Assembly: GCA_019359675.1 (NCBI GenBank)
Contig: JAHHGX010000081.1
Location: 116,300-180,299, forward strand
Source of the DNA: Calothrix sp. FI2-JRJ7
GTDB taxonomy: Bacteria; Cyanobacteriota; Cyanobacteriia; Cyanobacteriales; Nostocaceae
Length of the DNA stretch: 64,000 nt
Direction: 5' to 3'
Position 1 is the first letter of the stretch; each line of letters opens with the position of its first letter. The position numbers were made by a program, and so were the translations under genes. Of this stretch, positions 54,337-63,923 are shown piece after piece. Below the pieces are notes generated by a model. It made no database searches. It was given only the letters and a program-made list of their open reading frames with translations, and was not told where the DNA came from.

Positions 54337-55635
54337 ATGATTGATATTTATATTCTTGACCTGCTGGTAGTTGGGTTGCTGCTATTAACGGTAACATTGG
54401 GGTCTGGATGGATTTCGCGCTTACCACTTTCATTTGCTCTTATCTATCTTGTGGTGGGTATTGTTCTTGGGCCTTATGCCTTTGGACTGATTAATCTACG
54501 CGCAACAGGAACATTCAACGCTGAAGTATTAGAACGAATAACCGAATTGGTTGTAATTATTTCTGTTTTTAGCTGCGGTTTAAAGATTGTCCGTCCCATA
54601 GGACTACGGACATGGAATATAACCATAAGGTTAATTGCTTTACTGATGCCAATTTCAATTTTTGCAATTGCTTTAGTTGGTAAGTATATTTTGCGAATGG
54701 ACTGGGCAGGAGCTATATTATTGGGAGGCATTTTGGCGCCGACAGACCCTGTACTAGCATCAGAGGTACAGCTAACAGATGTTAAAGATAGAGATGAATT
54801 ACGTTTTGGTTTGACATCAGAAGGTGGTCTAAATGACGCTTTAGCTTTTCCTTTCGTTTATTTTGCAATTCATGCACTCAAAGATAATAATTGGAATAAT
54901 TGGTTAAAAAACTGGGTTTTAGTTGATTTAATATGGGCAATATTGGCAGGTATTGTAATGGGTATCGTTGTTGCCAAAGCGATTGTTTGGGTTGACCGTA
55001 AAATACAGCGTATGCGTCCTGCCGATGCTTTAATGGAAGATTTTGTGGCGTTAGGGACAATTTTAATAACTTATTCTTTAACAGAAATTGTAAATGGATA
55101 TGGTTTTTTAGCTGTGTTTGTTGCAGGATTAGTAGTTCAACGCAGCTACAGAAATCCTGAAAAACCATCAGCACAATTGGAGTTTATTGAGCGTATCGAA
55201 AAGTTATTAGAGATTGCTACTATATTAGTATTGGGTACTATATTATTAGTACAACCAATGGTGAATTATGCTGTTCAATCATTGATAGTTACAGTATTAC
55301 TATTTTTGGTGATAAGACCTTTAGGTACTTGGGTCAGCACGATTGGTATGCGCTCCCCAGATTCTAATCGTAAAACGGATGGACGCACGCGGTTATTGTT
55401 AGGGTGGTTTGGAATTCGTGGCGTTGGTTCGCTGTATTACCTTGCTTATGCTTTTGGTAACGGTCTAAAGGGTGAACTTGGTGAACAAATAGCTTGGATA
55501 ACTTACACTGTAATTGTAATTTCTGTAATCATACATGGTGTAAGCTCCACGCCATTAATGAAGTGGTACGAACGCGATGTTGCTGTCAAAAAATCCAAAA
55601 AACAAATGCCGGCTACGGTAGATGAATTTGAGTAA
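54337..55635 (+). CDS. Na+/H+ antiporter, CPA1 (NhaP) type
   Basis: The 432-residue membrane protein has about 11-12 hydrophobic helices. The CPA1 transport motifs are GGILAPTDPVLASEV (about residues 129-143, unwound TDP) and EGGLNDALAFPF (about 163-174, with the paired Asn-Asp). It exchanges Na+ or K+ for protons at the plasma membrane and serves pH and salt homeostasis. The C-terminus is short and charged without an RCK domain. It is followed by an MpsC-like gene. Confidence 0.9.
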   Translation: MIDIYILDLLVVGLLLLTVTLGSGWISRLPLSFALIYLVVGIVLGPYAFGLINLRATGTFNAEVLERITELVVIISVFSCGLKIVRPIGLRTWNITIRLIALLMPISIFAIALVGKYILRMDWAGAILLGGILAPTDPVLASEVQLTDVKDRDELRFGLTSEGGLNDALAFPFVYFAIHALKDNNWNNWLKNWVLVDLIWAILAGIVMGIVVAKAIVWVDRKIQRMRPADALMEDFVALGTILITYSLTEIVNGYGFLAVFVAGLVVQRSYRNPEKPSAQLEFIERIEKLLEIATILVLGTILLVQPMVNYAVQSLIVTVLLFLVIRPLGTWVSTIGMRSPDSNRKTDGRTRLLLGWFGIRGVGSLYYLAYAFGNGLKGELGEQIAWITYTVIVISVIIHGVSSTPLMKWYERDVAVKKSKKQMPATVDEFE

Positions 55636-55717
55636 GTCAAAATAGCATTATAGGGGAAGTAGGGTTAACTTCTCCTTGAATTAATTCGAGCTATTACAAA
55701 TAATTTACCTAAATCAT

Positions 55718-56140
55718 ATGGCTGCATCAGATATTACACGCGGACAACTTGAACGGAATGTCTCGCAAAAGTTACAAGCTTTTTACTTTGAAAAAATTGG
55801 GCGCCGTCCTGAAAAAATAACATGCCAGTTCTTCGACGAAAAACTGGCAATGGTTCTCGAAAGAATCATTACTCCATCTGAGCGTTTATTATTAGAGAGT
55901 CAACGTCCAGAGTTTGCCTATCAACTCCGGAACCAAATTGATATTGAAATGAAACCTTTATTACAAGCAATACTCGAAGAAATACTTGGAACTGGGGTAG
56001 ATACAATCTTAATAAACAGCGATTTGAGAAAGGATGTCTCTGGCATTATTGCAGTCTTGAGTAATATACCATCGATTCGTGACCCCGAATCTATTCCTAA
56101 AGTCAAGAGAGAGAAGGTAATAAATTCAAACAACGAGTAA
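55718..56140 (+). CDS. DUF2294 / MpsC-like protein
   Basis: The 140-residue protein fits DUF2294, also called the Na-translocating system protein MpsC family: LERNVSQKLQAFYFEKIGRR (about residues 11-30), CQFFDEKLAMVLERIITPSE and LEEILGTGVDTILINSDLRK. MpsC is part of a sodium-coupled inorganic-carbon system in Firmicutes, so a link to ion or bicarbonate transport next to the antiporter is possible but not shown. Its 3' end overlaps the next, convergent gene by 38 bases. Confidence 0.75.
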   Translation: MAASDITRGQLERNVSQKLQAFYFEKIGRRPEKITCQFFDEKLAMVLERIITPSERLLLESQRPEFAYQLRNQIDIEMKPLLQAILEEILGTGVDTILINSDLRKDVSGIIAVLSNIPSIRDPESIPKVKREKVINSNNE

Positions 56141-56555
56141 GTACATGCTCTAAAGTCTCAAAATCAAATGGTTTCTCAATATAAGCATTAAAACCAGCCC
56201 TCAAAGTTTGTTCGTAAAATAAATGACTTGGTAAACTAGTTAAAGCAATTATTGGAGTTGAGTTGGCGCCTGCTCTTATACATGTAGCAAAACCAATGCC
56301 ATCAACATCGGGCAGCATTAGCTCTGAGACTACCATTGCTGGCTGGTATTTTTTAAAAATCTCCAAACCTTTCAGACTATTTGTGGCTGTCATCACTTGA
56401 AAGCCATAGTAGCTGATTAGTTTAGATGTCAATTCCAAATTATCTTTATCGTTATCAATGACTAAAATCAACACTTCAGATCGATTTAAGGTTGATTTAT
56501 AATCATAAGTGCTATTTGCCACAACATTATACTCAGTACAGCATTTACCCTGCAT
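56103..56555 (-). CDS. Receiver-only protein with Glu at the acceptor site
   Basis: The 150-residue protein is a response-regulator receiver domain (about residues 28-145) without an output domain. The acidic pocket DNDKDNLEL, the Thr/Ser LTS and the Lys in EKPFDFE are present, but the phospho-acceptor position reads VVSELMLPDVDG, with Glu (codon GAG) instead of Asp. A Glu often imitates the phosphorylated state, so this may be constitutively active or a scaffold. The N-terminal 25 residues have two adjacent Cys. It overlaps the DUF2294 gene tail to tail. Confidence 0.8.
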   Translation of the reverse strand: MQGKCCTEYNVVANSTYDYKSTLNRSEVLILVIDNDKDNLELTSKLISYYGFQVMTATNSLKGLEIFKKYQPAMVVSELMLPDVDGIGFATCIRAGANSTPIIALTSLPSHLFYEQTLRAGFNAYIEKPFDFETLEHVLTRCLNLLPSLS

Positions 56556-57102
56556 ATCAATTAATTAAACATGATAAAAAGTAATTTAAAGCTAAAATTA
56601 GCCTGCTTTACTTGCCGAATAAACTAGTTACTCTCAACAGCACGCATTACTAATGAATTGAAATTGACTCGAATCACTTATTAGGTTGTTGCGTTTTAAT
56701 AATTTATCCTCGCAATTAAGCTATTTGCTGTAAACAAACTGTACTATCGATTATCAAATTAGGGACTTAGACAGTTACGCACAAATAGGCATTAACAATC
56801 TAACAAGCAAAAAACTTTATTATCATCAAATACTCTTATAGCGTGGAATCAGTTGTGATTCTTACAATTTTAGCTTTTTTTAAGCTCTTTGATGAGTAAC
56901 TTTACAATCTACATAAAGTTTTATTACTAAAATGAGTAAAAATGTGATAAAGTATACATATAAAATTAAGAGTTGTGGTAAATTACCAAAAATTATTCAA
57001 ATTTAATTTTAATCAAATCAGTAATCTGGTAATAAATATTTATATAAGTAAAAGTTATTAAATTCACATCAGAAATGCACAGTTTGTATGCCTATGCCAC
57101 AA
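56556..57102. other. AT-rich intergenic region
   Basis: This 547-base segment has no convincing open frame, no repeat of the families described here and no GGCGCC. It may contain the promoter of the receiver gene at its left end. Confidence 0.4.
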
Positions 57103-58194
57103 TTATGGCAGCCAACCATAATCAATATTAATTTTTCGACTGTGCATTGTTTGTTCAAATAAAGATGTTGGTAATGCTTCTTCGACTGGGTAGACACCAG
57201 GTTTGCTATACCCGTCAAGCAATAACTGAGCAATGCTACCAGTTCCGGCGCCTGCTGCTATTGCGGTGTTGTTATGTACTAAAGTAGAGCAATAAGTAGC
57301 ATTTTTTCCGTCTTTAATACCGCTAACTTCCGAACGTACTGCAACACCGATACCGCTAAAGTTATCGGTAACGTCAGTCATCTTGTGGCTAACATTCGAT
57401 AGAAACTCAACACCAAACTTGCTTTGTATCCAGGACTTAGGGAAAATATTGGCAGCTATCCAAGTTAACTGGTTATAAAAGTCAGGAACCGAGCCAAACT
57501 TAGTAATTACATTTTTGATGGTAGGAAAAGCTTTAGGTAGAGTAAAAGTTTCTGGCATATCGAACCAGTACACCCCACTACGTCCGTATGGTTTTGGAAA
57601 TTCGACAGCTTCACGTTGAGTATAAGGCTTAACCACTTGCCATTTTCCATCAATCCAAGCATCGAAAGGATTTTGCAAACCTAAAAAAGTTGTTCGCATT
57701 ACGGTAATACCGGCGCCACCCGAACCAGCAACTAAATAGTTCAAACGTATTGTTTCTGCTGTATCAAATTGTTCTATATTATGGCGTACCATACTATTTG
57801 ATATACCAGGGAATATACCAGTATTAACAATAGCGGTAATACCTGATTCTACAGCATCTTTGTGATATTTTAAAGCTTTAATAGTAAAAGAGCGATGGTC
57901 ACTAACATCAAGATAATTTACACCATGCTCAATACAGTATTTAAGAACTTTCGCATCGCGGTAGTGAAATGGCCCTGCACAGTGAACAACAACGTCTGAA
58001 TTAAATATAGCTGTGCGTAGCTTATCATCTTCGGCTAAATCTAATTGTAAAAATTGCAGGCGCCCATCGTTAGGTTTAATTATAGGACTACGACCAGTAA
58101 TAGTTACCTCCGCCTCAGTATGGGCGACAATATCTTGAGCAACACTGCTACCAACTCTTCCTCGTCCGCCGAGAATTAAAACCCGCTTGGTCAT
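57103..58194 (-). CDS. Saccharopine dehydrogenase-like oxidoreductase
   Basis: The 363-residue protein begins with an NADP-binding motif VLILGGRGRVGSSVAQDIV (about residues 5-23) and continues as a saccharopine dehydrogenase-like fold (CAGPFHYRDAKVLKYCIEHG, YLDVSD, NTGIFPGISNSMVRH). Cyanobacterial proteins of this group have no settled substrate. It follows a crtO-type gene by 126 bases in the same direction, so a link to carotenoid or lipid modification is possible. The ATG has no strong ribosome binding site. Confidence 0.75.
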   Translation of the reverse strand: MTKRVLILGGRGRVGSSVAQDIVAHTEAEVTITGRSPIIKPNDGRLQFLQLDLAEDDKLRTAIFNSDVVVHCAGPFHYRDAKVLKYCIEHGVNYLDVSDHRSFTIKALKYHKDAVESGITAIVNTGIFPGISNSMVRHNIEQFDTAETIRLNYLVAGSGGAGITVMRTTFLGLQNPFDAWIDGKWQVVKPYTQREAVEFPKPYGRSGVYWFDMPETFTLPKAFPTIKNVITKFGSVPDFYNQLTWIAANIFPKSWIQSKFGVEFLSNVSHKMTDVTDNFSGIGVAVRSEVSGIKDGKNATYCSTLVHNNTAIAAGAGTGSIAQLLLDGYSKPGVYPVEEALPTSLFEQTMHSRKINIDYGWLP

Positions 58195-58320
58195 AGTTCT
58201 ACAATTTAGCTACGCTTTATACATTTGAACAGGTTTTAAAAATATTTTCATCAGTAGTAAGAATGACCTGAGATTATGCACAAAGTAAGAAGTTACCTGT
58301 TTATGGGCGCCAATAATTAC

Positions 58321-60018
58321 CTATGAGTTACCTTTTAGCATAGCTTCCACAGTTGACTTAATGGAATCTGCTGTTTTTTTCAACGTTTGGGTAATAGGTT
58401 GATGTGTTTGTAAAAACATTTGCGCGCAGTTGCGTCCTGGTAGTCCAGATATGGAGCCACCTGGATGCGTGCCGGCTCCTGTCAAGTACAAATTGTCAAT
58501 AGGGGTTTTATAATTTGCAATTTCTGGTAACGGACGGAAACACAGCATTTGTTCAAGTGTCATATCAATATGATAGTAATTTCCTCCGTAAGTACCCAAC
58601 CTTTGTGCTAACTCTGCTGGGCTTTCGACATGACGCGCAATAATCGAGCGTTTGAGATTAGGCGAATATTCTGCCAGTTTATTTAATACTCTATCAGCGA
58701 CTTTATTCTTCAATTCATCTGTCCAACCTGTACCTTGTAACCCGGTACCCTCAGCACCAGCTATTTGATACGGTGCAAAAAATTCAATCCATAAAGTATG
58801 CTTACCAGGTGGCGCCATCGAAGCGTCGAGTCCAGTAGGCATAACTACATACATAGACGGGTTCTCATCGGGTATTTTACCCAAAGTAATCTCACTGTGG
58901 GCTTGTTCTACATGGTTCATCGAATCGGCAATTAAAATTGAACCAATCAAATATTCATCCCGATGCTGGTGATGTTCAAAGCGCAAAGGTTCAGATAGCG
59001 CACAATCTATCTTCAGAATAGTCTCGTTGTTATTAATAATACGTTTTTCCAGTCTTCTCCGTAAATTGGCATCTGCACTATCAACGTCACTGCCATCCAT
59101 TAGCTGTAAAAATAATCGCTTGGCATCAAGACTGGAAATTACACCTTTTTTGGCACGATATTCTTTACCGTTACTTACTCGCACACCGACAGCTTTACCG
59201 TTATCTACTAATACATTTTCAACTCTTTGGTCAGTTAAAATTACTCCCCCTAAACTTTTAACACAATTGACTAGTGCTTTTGTCAAGGCGCCTGTACCAC
59301 CACGTGGACGTGCCATACCAGGGTTGTGTCGCAGTGCCATCATCATTGCACCAAATGACATGGCTTTTTGTGAAGGTGGAGAACTAAGCTCTGCCGAAAG
59401 TCGTGCCAATGGTGCTTTGACAAATTCCTCATCAAAATACTCGTTGATATTGTCCATAGGACTGCTCAACAAGGTACGAAGTAAATCTAGGGTTGTGTCT
59501 GGCCCACCTAAAATAGACAATAAATCTTGTAGATGTGTCAACCCGTAACTGCCTGCAATATCTACTATTGATTTAGGCGCCGCATTGAAAAATGGTGTTA
59601 CTGCTTTGATAAACCGCTGCCAAAATTCAATATATTCAGCATACCCTTGGGCATCACTCTTACTAAAACGGGCAATTTCTGCACATGTTTTTTCTACAGA
59701 TTTATGTGCTAAAAAGTACTTCCCGTCTGGATGCGGGCAAAATACTACTGGGTCACAAGTTAGATATTCTAAACCGTATTTCCGTAATTCTAATTCTTCG
59801 ATTACAGGCCCTAAGAAAATAAATAGGTGATTAATCGCACAAGGGTTAAATTTAAAACCAGGCGCCTCTTCTGGTAAAAGTTCTTCGGTTGTGGCGCCTC
59901 CCCCAGGAATAGAGCGAGCTTCAAGCAGTAGGACGCTGTACCCTGCTTTGAGGAGATAGGCGGCGCATACTAATGCATTATGTCCGGCGCCGATTAATAC
60001 AACATCGTATGCTTCCAT
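58321..60018 (-). CDS. crtO: CrtO-type carotenoid ketolase paralogue 1
   Basis: CrtO-type enzymes are phytoene-desaturase-like flavoproteins that add keto groups to beta-carotene, giving echinenone or canthaxanthin. The 565-residue protein has the FAD motif VVLIGAGHNALVCAAYLLKA (about residues 5-24), ARPRGGTGALTKALV, and the C-terminal TGAGTHPGGSISGLPGRNCA. It matches Synechocystis Slr0088 from memory along its length. Compared with its paralogue at 61718 it has Ala for Gly in GHN(A/G)LV and INHLFIFLGP for IDHEFIHLGP, so it may have diverged in specificity. Confidence 0.8.
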   Translation of the reverse strand: MEAYDVVLIGAGHNALVCAAYLLKAGYSVLLLEARSIPGGGATTEELLPEEAPGFKFNPCAINHLFIFLGPVIEELELRKYGLEYLTCDPVVFCPHPDGKYFLAHKSVEKTCAEIARFSKSDAQGYAEYIEFWQRFIKAVTPFFNAAPKSIVDIAGSYGLTHLQDLLSILGGPDTTLDLLRTLLSSPMDNINEYFDEEFVKAPLARLSAELSSPPSQKAMSFGAMMMALRHNPGMARPRGGTGALTKALVNCVKSLGGVILTDQRVENVLVDNGKAVGVRVSNGKEYRAKKGVISSLDAKRLFLQLMDGSDVDSADANLRRRLEKRIINNNETILKIDCALSEPLRFEHHQHRDEYLIGSILIADSMNHVEQAHSEITLGKIPDENPSMYVVMPTGLDASMAPPGKHTLWIEFFAPYQIAGAEGTGLQGTGWTDELKNKVADRVLNKLAEYSPNLKRSIIARHVESPAELAQRLGTYGGNYYHIDMTLEQMLCFRPLPEIANYKTPIDNLYLTGAGTHPGGSISGLPGRNCAQMFLQTHQPITQTLKKTADSIKSTVEAMLKGNS

Positions 60019-60160
60019 CGTTAAGTAGTAAATAATAAGGTATATTCACTGATGTTAAGAAGCATGTAGACAATTTTACTCTTTCGCGAGTTATACAAAC
60101 CGCGTATTTGACTTATTTTTCGCTTTTTATCGAACTGTGGCACAGAGGAAGAGAAGACGT

Positions 60161-60193
60161 AGGTTGGGTGGAGCGACAGCGTAACCCAACATT
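60161..60193. repeat. GTAGGTTGGGT repeat, short copy
   Basis: GTAGGTTGGGTGGAGCGACA followed by GCGTAACCCAACA is a short copy of the inverted repeat described at 22289. It lies in the 60019-60237 gap, which contains no gene. Confidence 0.6.
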
Positions 60194-60237
60194 CTGCAAA
60201 AATAGCTTTAGGCGAAAAGAAGCATCTCTATATATAT

Positions 60238-60488
60238 TTAAGCGTTGTTTTGTTCGGCAGCAAGGAGACTCATTAATATATTAGCAGCTTCAGGCGCCTC
60301 AATTGGTGTCCAAACTTCATAAACTTTACTAGGGTCAAGTACATAAATAGAGTCTTGAGATATTTGAGTTTGAGAATTTGCTGTTTTGTAATGTAAGTAA
60401 GTAATAAAGTTAATTAATTCATCAATTGCTTCATCAGAAACATTTTGAATAGCTTCAATAAGTTTTTTTTGTACGAAAGTTTGTTCAT
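60238..60488 (-). pseudogene. Antitoxin-like small protein, frame broken at T8
   Basis: The minus strand encodes KLIEAIQNVSDEAIDELINF, YLHYKTANSQ, then VLDPSKVYEVWTPIEAPEAA and the stop at 60238. This resembles DUF2281-like antitoxin proteins. No start codon lies in this frame. An ATG at 60486-60488 is in another frame, and the two join if the run of eight T (60463-60470 on the plus strand) had nine bases. The same A8-for-A9 situation occurs in the Uma2 gene. Confidence 0.5.
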
Positions 60489-60644
60489 AACTCTGACTCT
60501 TTGCGTAATAGTTTTGTCTATTAAAATACAGATTAGCCTTGCTTTGCTAAACTTTAATATTAATTTCAGAGTATTTACGGTTATATTCTATCTTAAATTA
60601 AAAGTATAAAAATTGTATGTTATTACTTCAAATATATAGGTATT

Positions 60645-61103
60645 ATGAAAGAAGGCGACCACATTTATATTTATTTAGATAGCAATGGTGTAAAATTTAC
60701 CCATCACGGTATTTATATTGGTGACGATAGAATAATTCATTATTGGAACGGTAAAGTTAGACGTAGTAAAATTTATAAATCAACATGGTACGGCAAAACA
60801 ATTCATACTAAGAAGCATAAAGAGAGCTATGAAAGGAGCCGTGTCGTCAAAAGAGCAAAAAAAAGGCTTGGAGAGAACAACTATCATTTAATTTTTAATA
60901 ACTGCGAGCATTTTGCTTATTGGTGTAAAACTGGTGAGCATATAAGTACGCAAGTTAATGAAGCTCCTTTAAAACTTTTCAAGAAAGCAGAGAAAACGGT
61001 TAAAAAGAAAATCTGGCACGAAAAAAAGAAATTAGATAAAATTATTAAAAAAATCAAAATTCATAAAATGCCAAAAATCAAACGCTTTCAATTCAAATTC
61101 TAA
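60645..61103 (+). CDS. LRAT/NlpC-P60-type protein with basic tail
   Basis: The 152-residue protein has an LRAT-like circularly permuted NlpC/P60 core: GDHIYIYL, the His motif FTHHGIYIGDDRIIHYW (about residues 19-35) and the catalytic Cys motif FNNCEHFAYWCKTG (about 86-99). In eukaryotes such domains act as acyltransferases or lipases. The last roughly 45 residues are extremely Lys-rich (KKKIWHEKKKLDKIIKKIKI), which could bind membranes or nucleic acid. The gene is AT-rich without a GGCGCC site, suggesting recent arrival. Confidence 0.75.
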   Translation: MKEGDHIYIYLDSNGVKFTHHGIYIGDDRIIHYWNGKVRRSKIYKSTWYGKTIHTKKHKESYERSRVVKRAKKRLGENNYHLIFNNCEHFAYWCKTGEHISTQVNEAPLKLFKKAEKTVKKKIWHEKKKLDKIIKKIKIHKMPKIKRFQFKF

Positions 61104-61161
61104 TAAAATAAAAGTTACTAAATTTCTACAAAATATTGTGGAATGGGCATCCTTGCCCGTT

Positions 61162-61650
61162 CTAACTTACGAGTTCTCGTAGTCGTCTCAATCCACTTAC
61201 AGTACTATATATATCATCTCCACGATAAATTGATAAAGGGTAAGACCTACCATATTGAGGTATACCCTGTCTAGTTAACTTTAAAAATTGGAATTCATTA
61301 CCATTAGTCACAAAACCATAAGCAGGCTTATCAATATCAGGATTTGCTAACATATAAACTAAAGCTTGAGGAATTGCTGCTTCCAGAGAAAACTCTGCTT
61401 TTTTGGCTTCAATTACAAGCACCCAAAACTGCGGATGAAATACTAAAACGTCTATTTTGCCTCGAACTATAATACCTTCGTCTTCGGATGTTATTTCTAT
61501 TTCTTTTTCTGCTGCGAGGTAAAATGGGGGACGGTAGAAGCCTGAGATTTTTAAGATAGGCGCCAAAACTACCATTTGAACTAATGGTTCTAGTAATGGA
61601 TATTTTGATAAGTATAAGTACTCTGTTTTTACTTCATCTAATGCTTGCTT
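61162..61650 (-). pseudogene. Restriction-endonuclease-like (HSDR_N) gene, 5' truncated
   Basis: The called 137-residue frame (61162-61575) carries the nuclease core GKIDVLVFHPQFWVLVIEAK (Asp and Glu-x-Lys) and GFVTNGNEFQFLKL of the cyanobacterial type I restriction R-like family. Upstream in the same frame the homology continues to KQALDEVKTEYLYLSKYPLL at about 61650 without an ATG and ends at a TAA (61651-61653). Full-length relatives have about 50 more N-terminal residues, so the gene is truncated, and a GAA-to-TAA change is possible. A fragment starting at Met 61575 might still fold. Confidence 0.6.
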
Positions 61651-61717
61651 TTAAGTTTGGGAGTTTGTCACGTTTACATTTTAACTCTATGTACAGGCAG
61701 GATGCCTGTACCACAAT

Positions 61718-63409
61718 TTAATTTATTCTGAAGACTGAGGAGACTGTGGAGGCTATGGTGTCTCTTGCGTCTTTGAGTGTTTGGGCTATGGGACGGTGTG
61801 TTTGTAAGAATACTCGCGCGCAGTTTCTTCCTGGCATTCCTGATATTGAACCACCTGGGTGTGTACCTGCACCTGTTAGAAATAGGTTGTCGATGGGTGT
61901 TTTGTAGTTGGCTATTTCTGGTAATGGACGGAAGAATACCATTTGGTCTAGGGTCATATCTATATGGTAGTAGTTACCTTTATAGGCGCCTAATCTTTCT
62001 CCTAGTTCTGCGGGACTTTCAACTCGACGCGCGATGATGGAGTTTTTTAAGTTGGGTGAGTAATGCGCTAGTTTATCAACTACTTTGTCGGCAACTTTGT
62101 TTTTTAATTCGTCAGTCCAACCAGTACCTTTTAACCCTGTACCTTCGGCGCCTGCTATTTGATATGGTGCAAAAAACTCAATCCATACTGTGTGTTTGCC
62201 ATCTGGCGCCAAGGATGGGTCACGGAAGCTTGGCATGACTACATACATTGATGGGTCTGCATCGGGAATTTCTCCGAGTGTACACAAACTATGTGCCCTT
62301 TCAACATGCGTCATTGAGTCGGCAATTAATATTGACCCTACCAAATATTCGTCTTTGTGTTCGTGGTTGGGGAAATGTAAAGGCTCGTTTATAGCTAAGT
62401 CTATTTTAAGAATTGTCTCATTATTATTGACGATGCGGCGTTCTAAGCGCTCTCGTAAATTTTTATCCGCAGCATCGATGTCGCTAGCATCCATCAACTG
62501 TAGAAATACTCGTTTGGCATCGATATTAGAAATTACACCATATTTGGCGCGGTATTCGTTACCACCTGCTGCTCGAACACCTACTGCTTTACCATCATCG
62601 ACTAGCACTTTTTCTATGTGTTGGTCACATAAAATTTTACCGCCTAAGCTTGTTACTAAGTTGACTAAGGCTTGCACTAAGGCACCTGTACCACCACGCG
62701 GACGTGCCATACCTGGGTCATGACGCATTGCCATCATCATTACACCGATAGCGAGGTTTTTCTGTGAAGGTGGCGCCCCTAGTTCTGCAGCAAGTCGTGA
62801 TAATGGTGCTTTGAGAAATTCTTCGTCGAACCATTCGTTAAGAATATCTTCTGCACTGGTTAACATTGTACGGATAAAATCTAAAGTTTTATTCGGGGAA
62901 CCTACTACCGAGAATAAATCTTTAATTTTTGCTATATCATAATTACCAAATATATCTATGACTGATTTTGGTGGTGCGTTAAACATTGGTATCATTGCAC
63001 CAATTGCATGTTGCCAGTAATTTGTAAATTCTGCGTACTTTCTCGCATCGCGTTCATTGTAACGTGCAATTTCAGCACAAGTTTTTTCAAGTGACTTATG
63101 TCCTAAAAAGTATTTTCCGTCTGGATGTGGACAAAATACTACTGGGTCGCACTCTAAATACTCTAAACCGTATTTTTCGAGTTCTAACTCTTGAACTACT
63201 GGCCCTAGATGTATAAACTCGTGGTCTATAGCACATAGATTAAATTTAAACCCAGGCGCCTCTTTAATGCATTCCTCTGTTGTTGCGGCGCCACCTGGTA
63301 CAGAACGCTTTTCGAGTAACAGCACACTATAGCCAGCTTTGAGCAAATACGCAGCGCACACCAACCCGTTGTGTCCGGCGCCGATAATCACCACATCATA
63401 CTCTTGCAT
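61718..63409 (-). CDS. crtO: CrtO-type carotenoid ketolase paralogue 2
   Basis: The 563-residue protein is a close paralogue of the one at 58321 and more similar to Synechocystis CrtO, with VVIIGAGHNGLVCAAYLLKA (about residues 5-24), GAPPSQKNLAIGVMMMAMRH, ARPRGGTGALVQALV and TGAGTHPGGSISGMPGRNCA. It should be a membrane-associated FAD enzyme making keto-carotenoids from beta-carotene. It lies upstream of an accessory patch that separates it from paralogue 1, both in the same direction. Confidence 0.85.
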   Translation of the reverse strand: MQEYDVVIIGAGHNGLVCAAYLLKAGYSVLLLEKRSVPGGAATTEECIKEAPGFKFNLCAIDHEFIHLGPVVQELELEKYGLEYLECDPVVFCPHPDGKYFLGHKSLEKTCAEIARYNERDARKYAEFTNYWQHAIGAMIPMFNAPPKSVIDIFGNYDIAKIKDLFSVVGSPNKTLDFIRTMLTSAEDILNEWFDEEFLKAPLSRLAAELGAPPSQKNLAIGVMMMAMRHDPGMARPRGGTGALVQALVNLVTSLGGKILCDQHIEKVLVDDGKAVGVRAAGGNEYRAKYGVISNIDAKRVFLQLMDASDIDAADKNLRERLERRIVNNNETILKIDLAINEPLHFPNHEHKDEYLVGSILIADSMTHVERAHSLCTLGEIPDADPSMYVVMPSFRDPSLAPDGKHTVWIEFFAPYQIAGAEGTGLKGTGWTDELKNKVADKVVDKLAHYSPNLKNSIIARRVESPAELGERLGAYKGNYYHIDMTLDQMVFFRPLPEIANYKTPIDNLFLTGAGTHPGGSISGMPGRNCARVFLQTHRPIAQTLKDARDTIASTVSSVFRIN

Positions 63410-63571
63410 AGTTTATATTTTGGTAAGAAATAACCTTTATTAATATTAGAAAGTTATTTGTACACTTACATCTTTCGCGAGTAATAAAAATTTATCATAC
63501 AGGGTATATTTTATGATATATCTTTGTACAAGGATTTTTCTTAGTTTTGTTTAAATTTCTTAATATTATCT

Positions 63572-63919
63572 ATGGCAGAACTTCAAAAATGGAAGCTTTT
63601 ACAATCAGAAACTGTTATTAATCATCGTTGGTGTAAAGTTAGACGTGATGAAATTGAGTTACCAAATGGAAAAGTTATAGATGATTTTTTTGTACATGTT
63701 AAACCCGATATTGCTTTTGTTCTAGCAATTACTCCTAATCAAAAAGTGATATTTGTTAGACAGTATAGGCACGCAATAAACGATTTTTTTATTGAAATAC
63801 CCGCAGGAGGATTTAACGCTGAAAATGAAAATCCTTTATCCGCAGCTTTGAGAGAGTTAGAAGAAGAAACTGGGGTAAGGATTCAGGTCTCCAGTTTTGC
63901 CTACTTTCAAAAACTTTAA
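63572..63919 (+). pseudogene. NUDIX hydrolase, C-terminally truncated
   Basis: The 115-residue product has the start of an ADP-ribose pyrophosphatase-like NUDIX protein (WKLLQSETVINHRWCKVRRD, IFVRQYRHAINDFFIEIPAGG) and a complete Nudix box, PAGGFNAENENPLSAALREL followed by EEETG. After GVRIQVSSF it ends at FQKL, about 60 residues short of the family. The sequence after the stop does not continue the homology, and a hairpin follows. It may be a truncated, possibly inactive gene. Confidence 0.7.
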
Positions 63920-63923
63920 GCGA

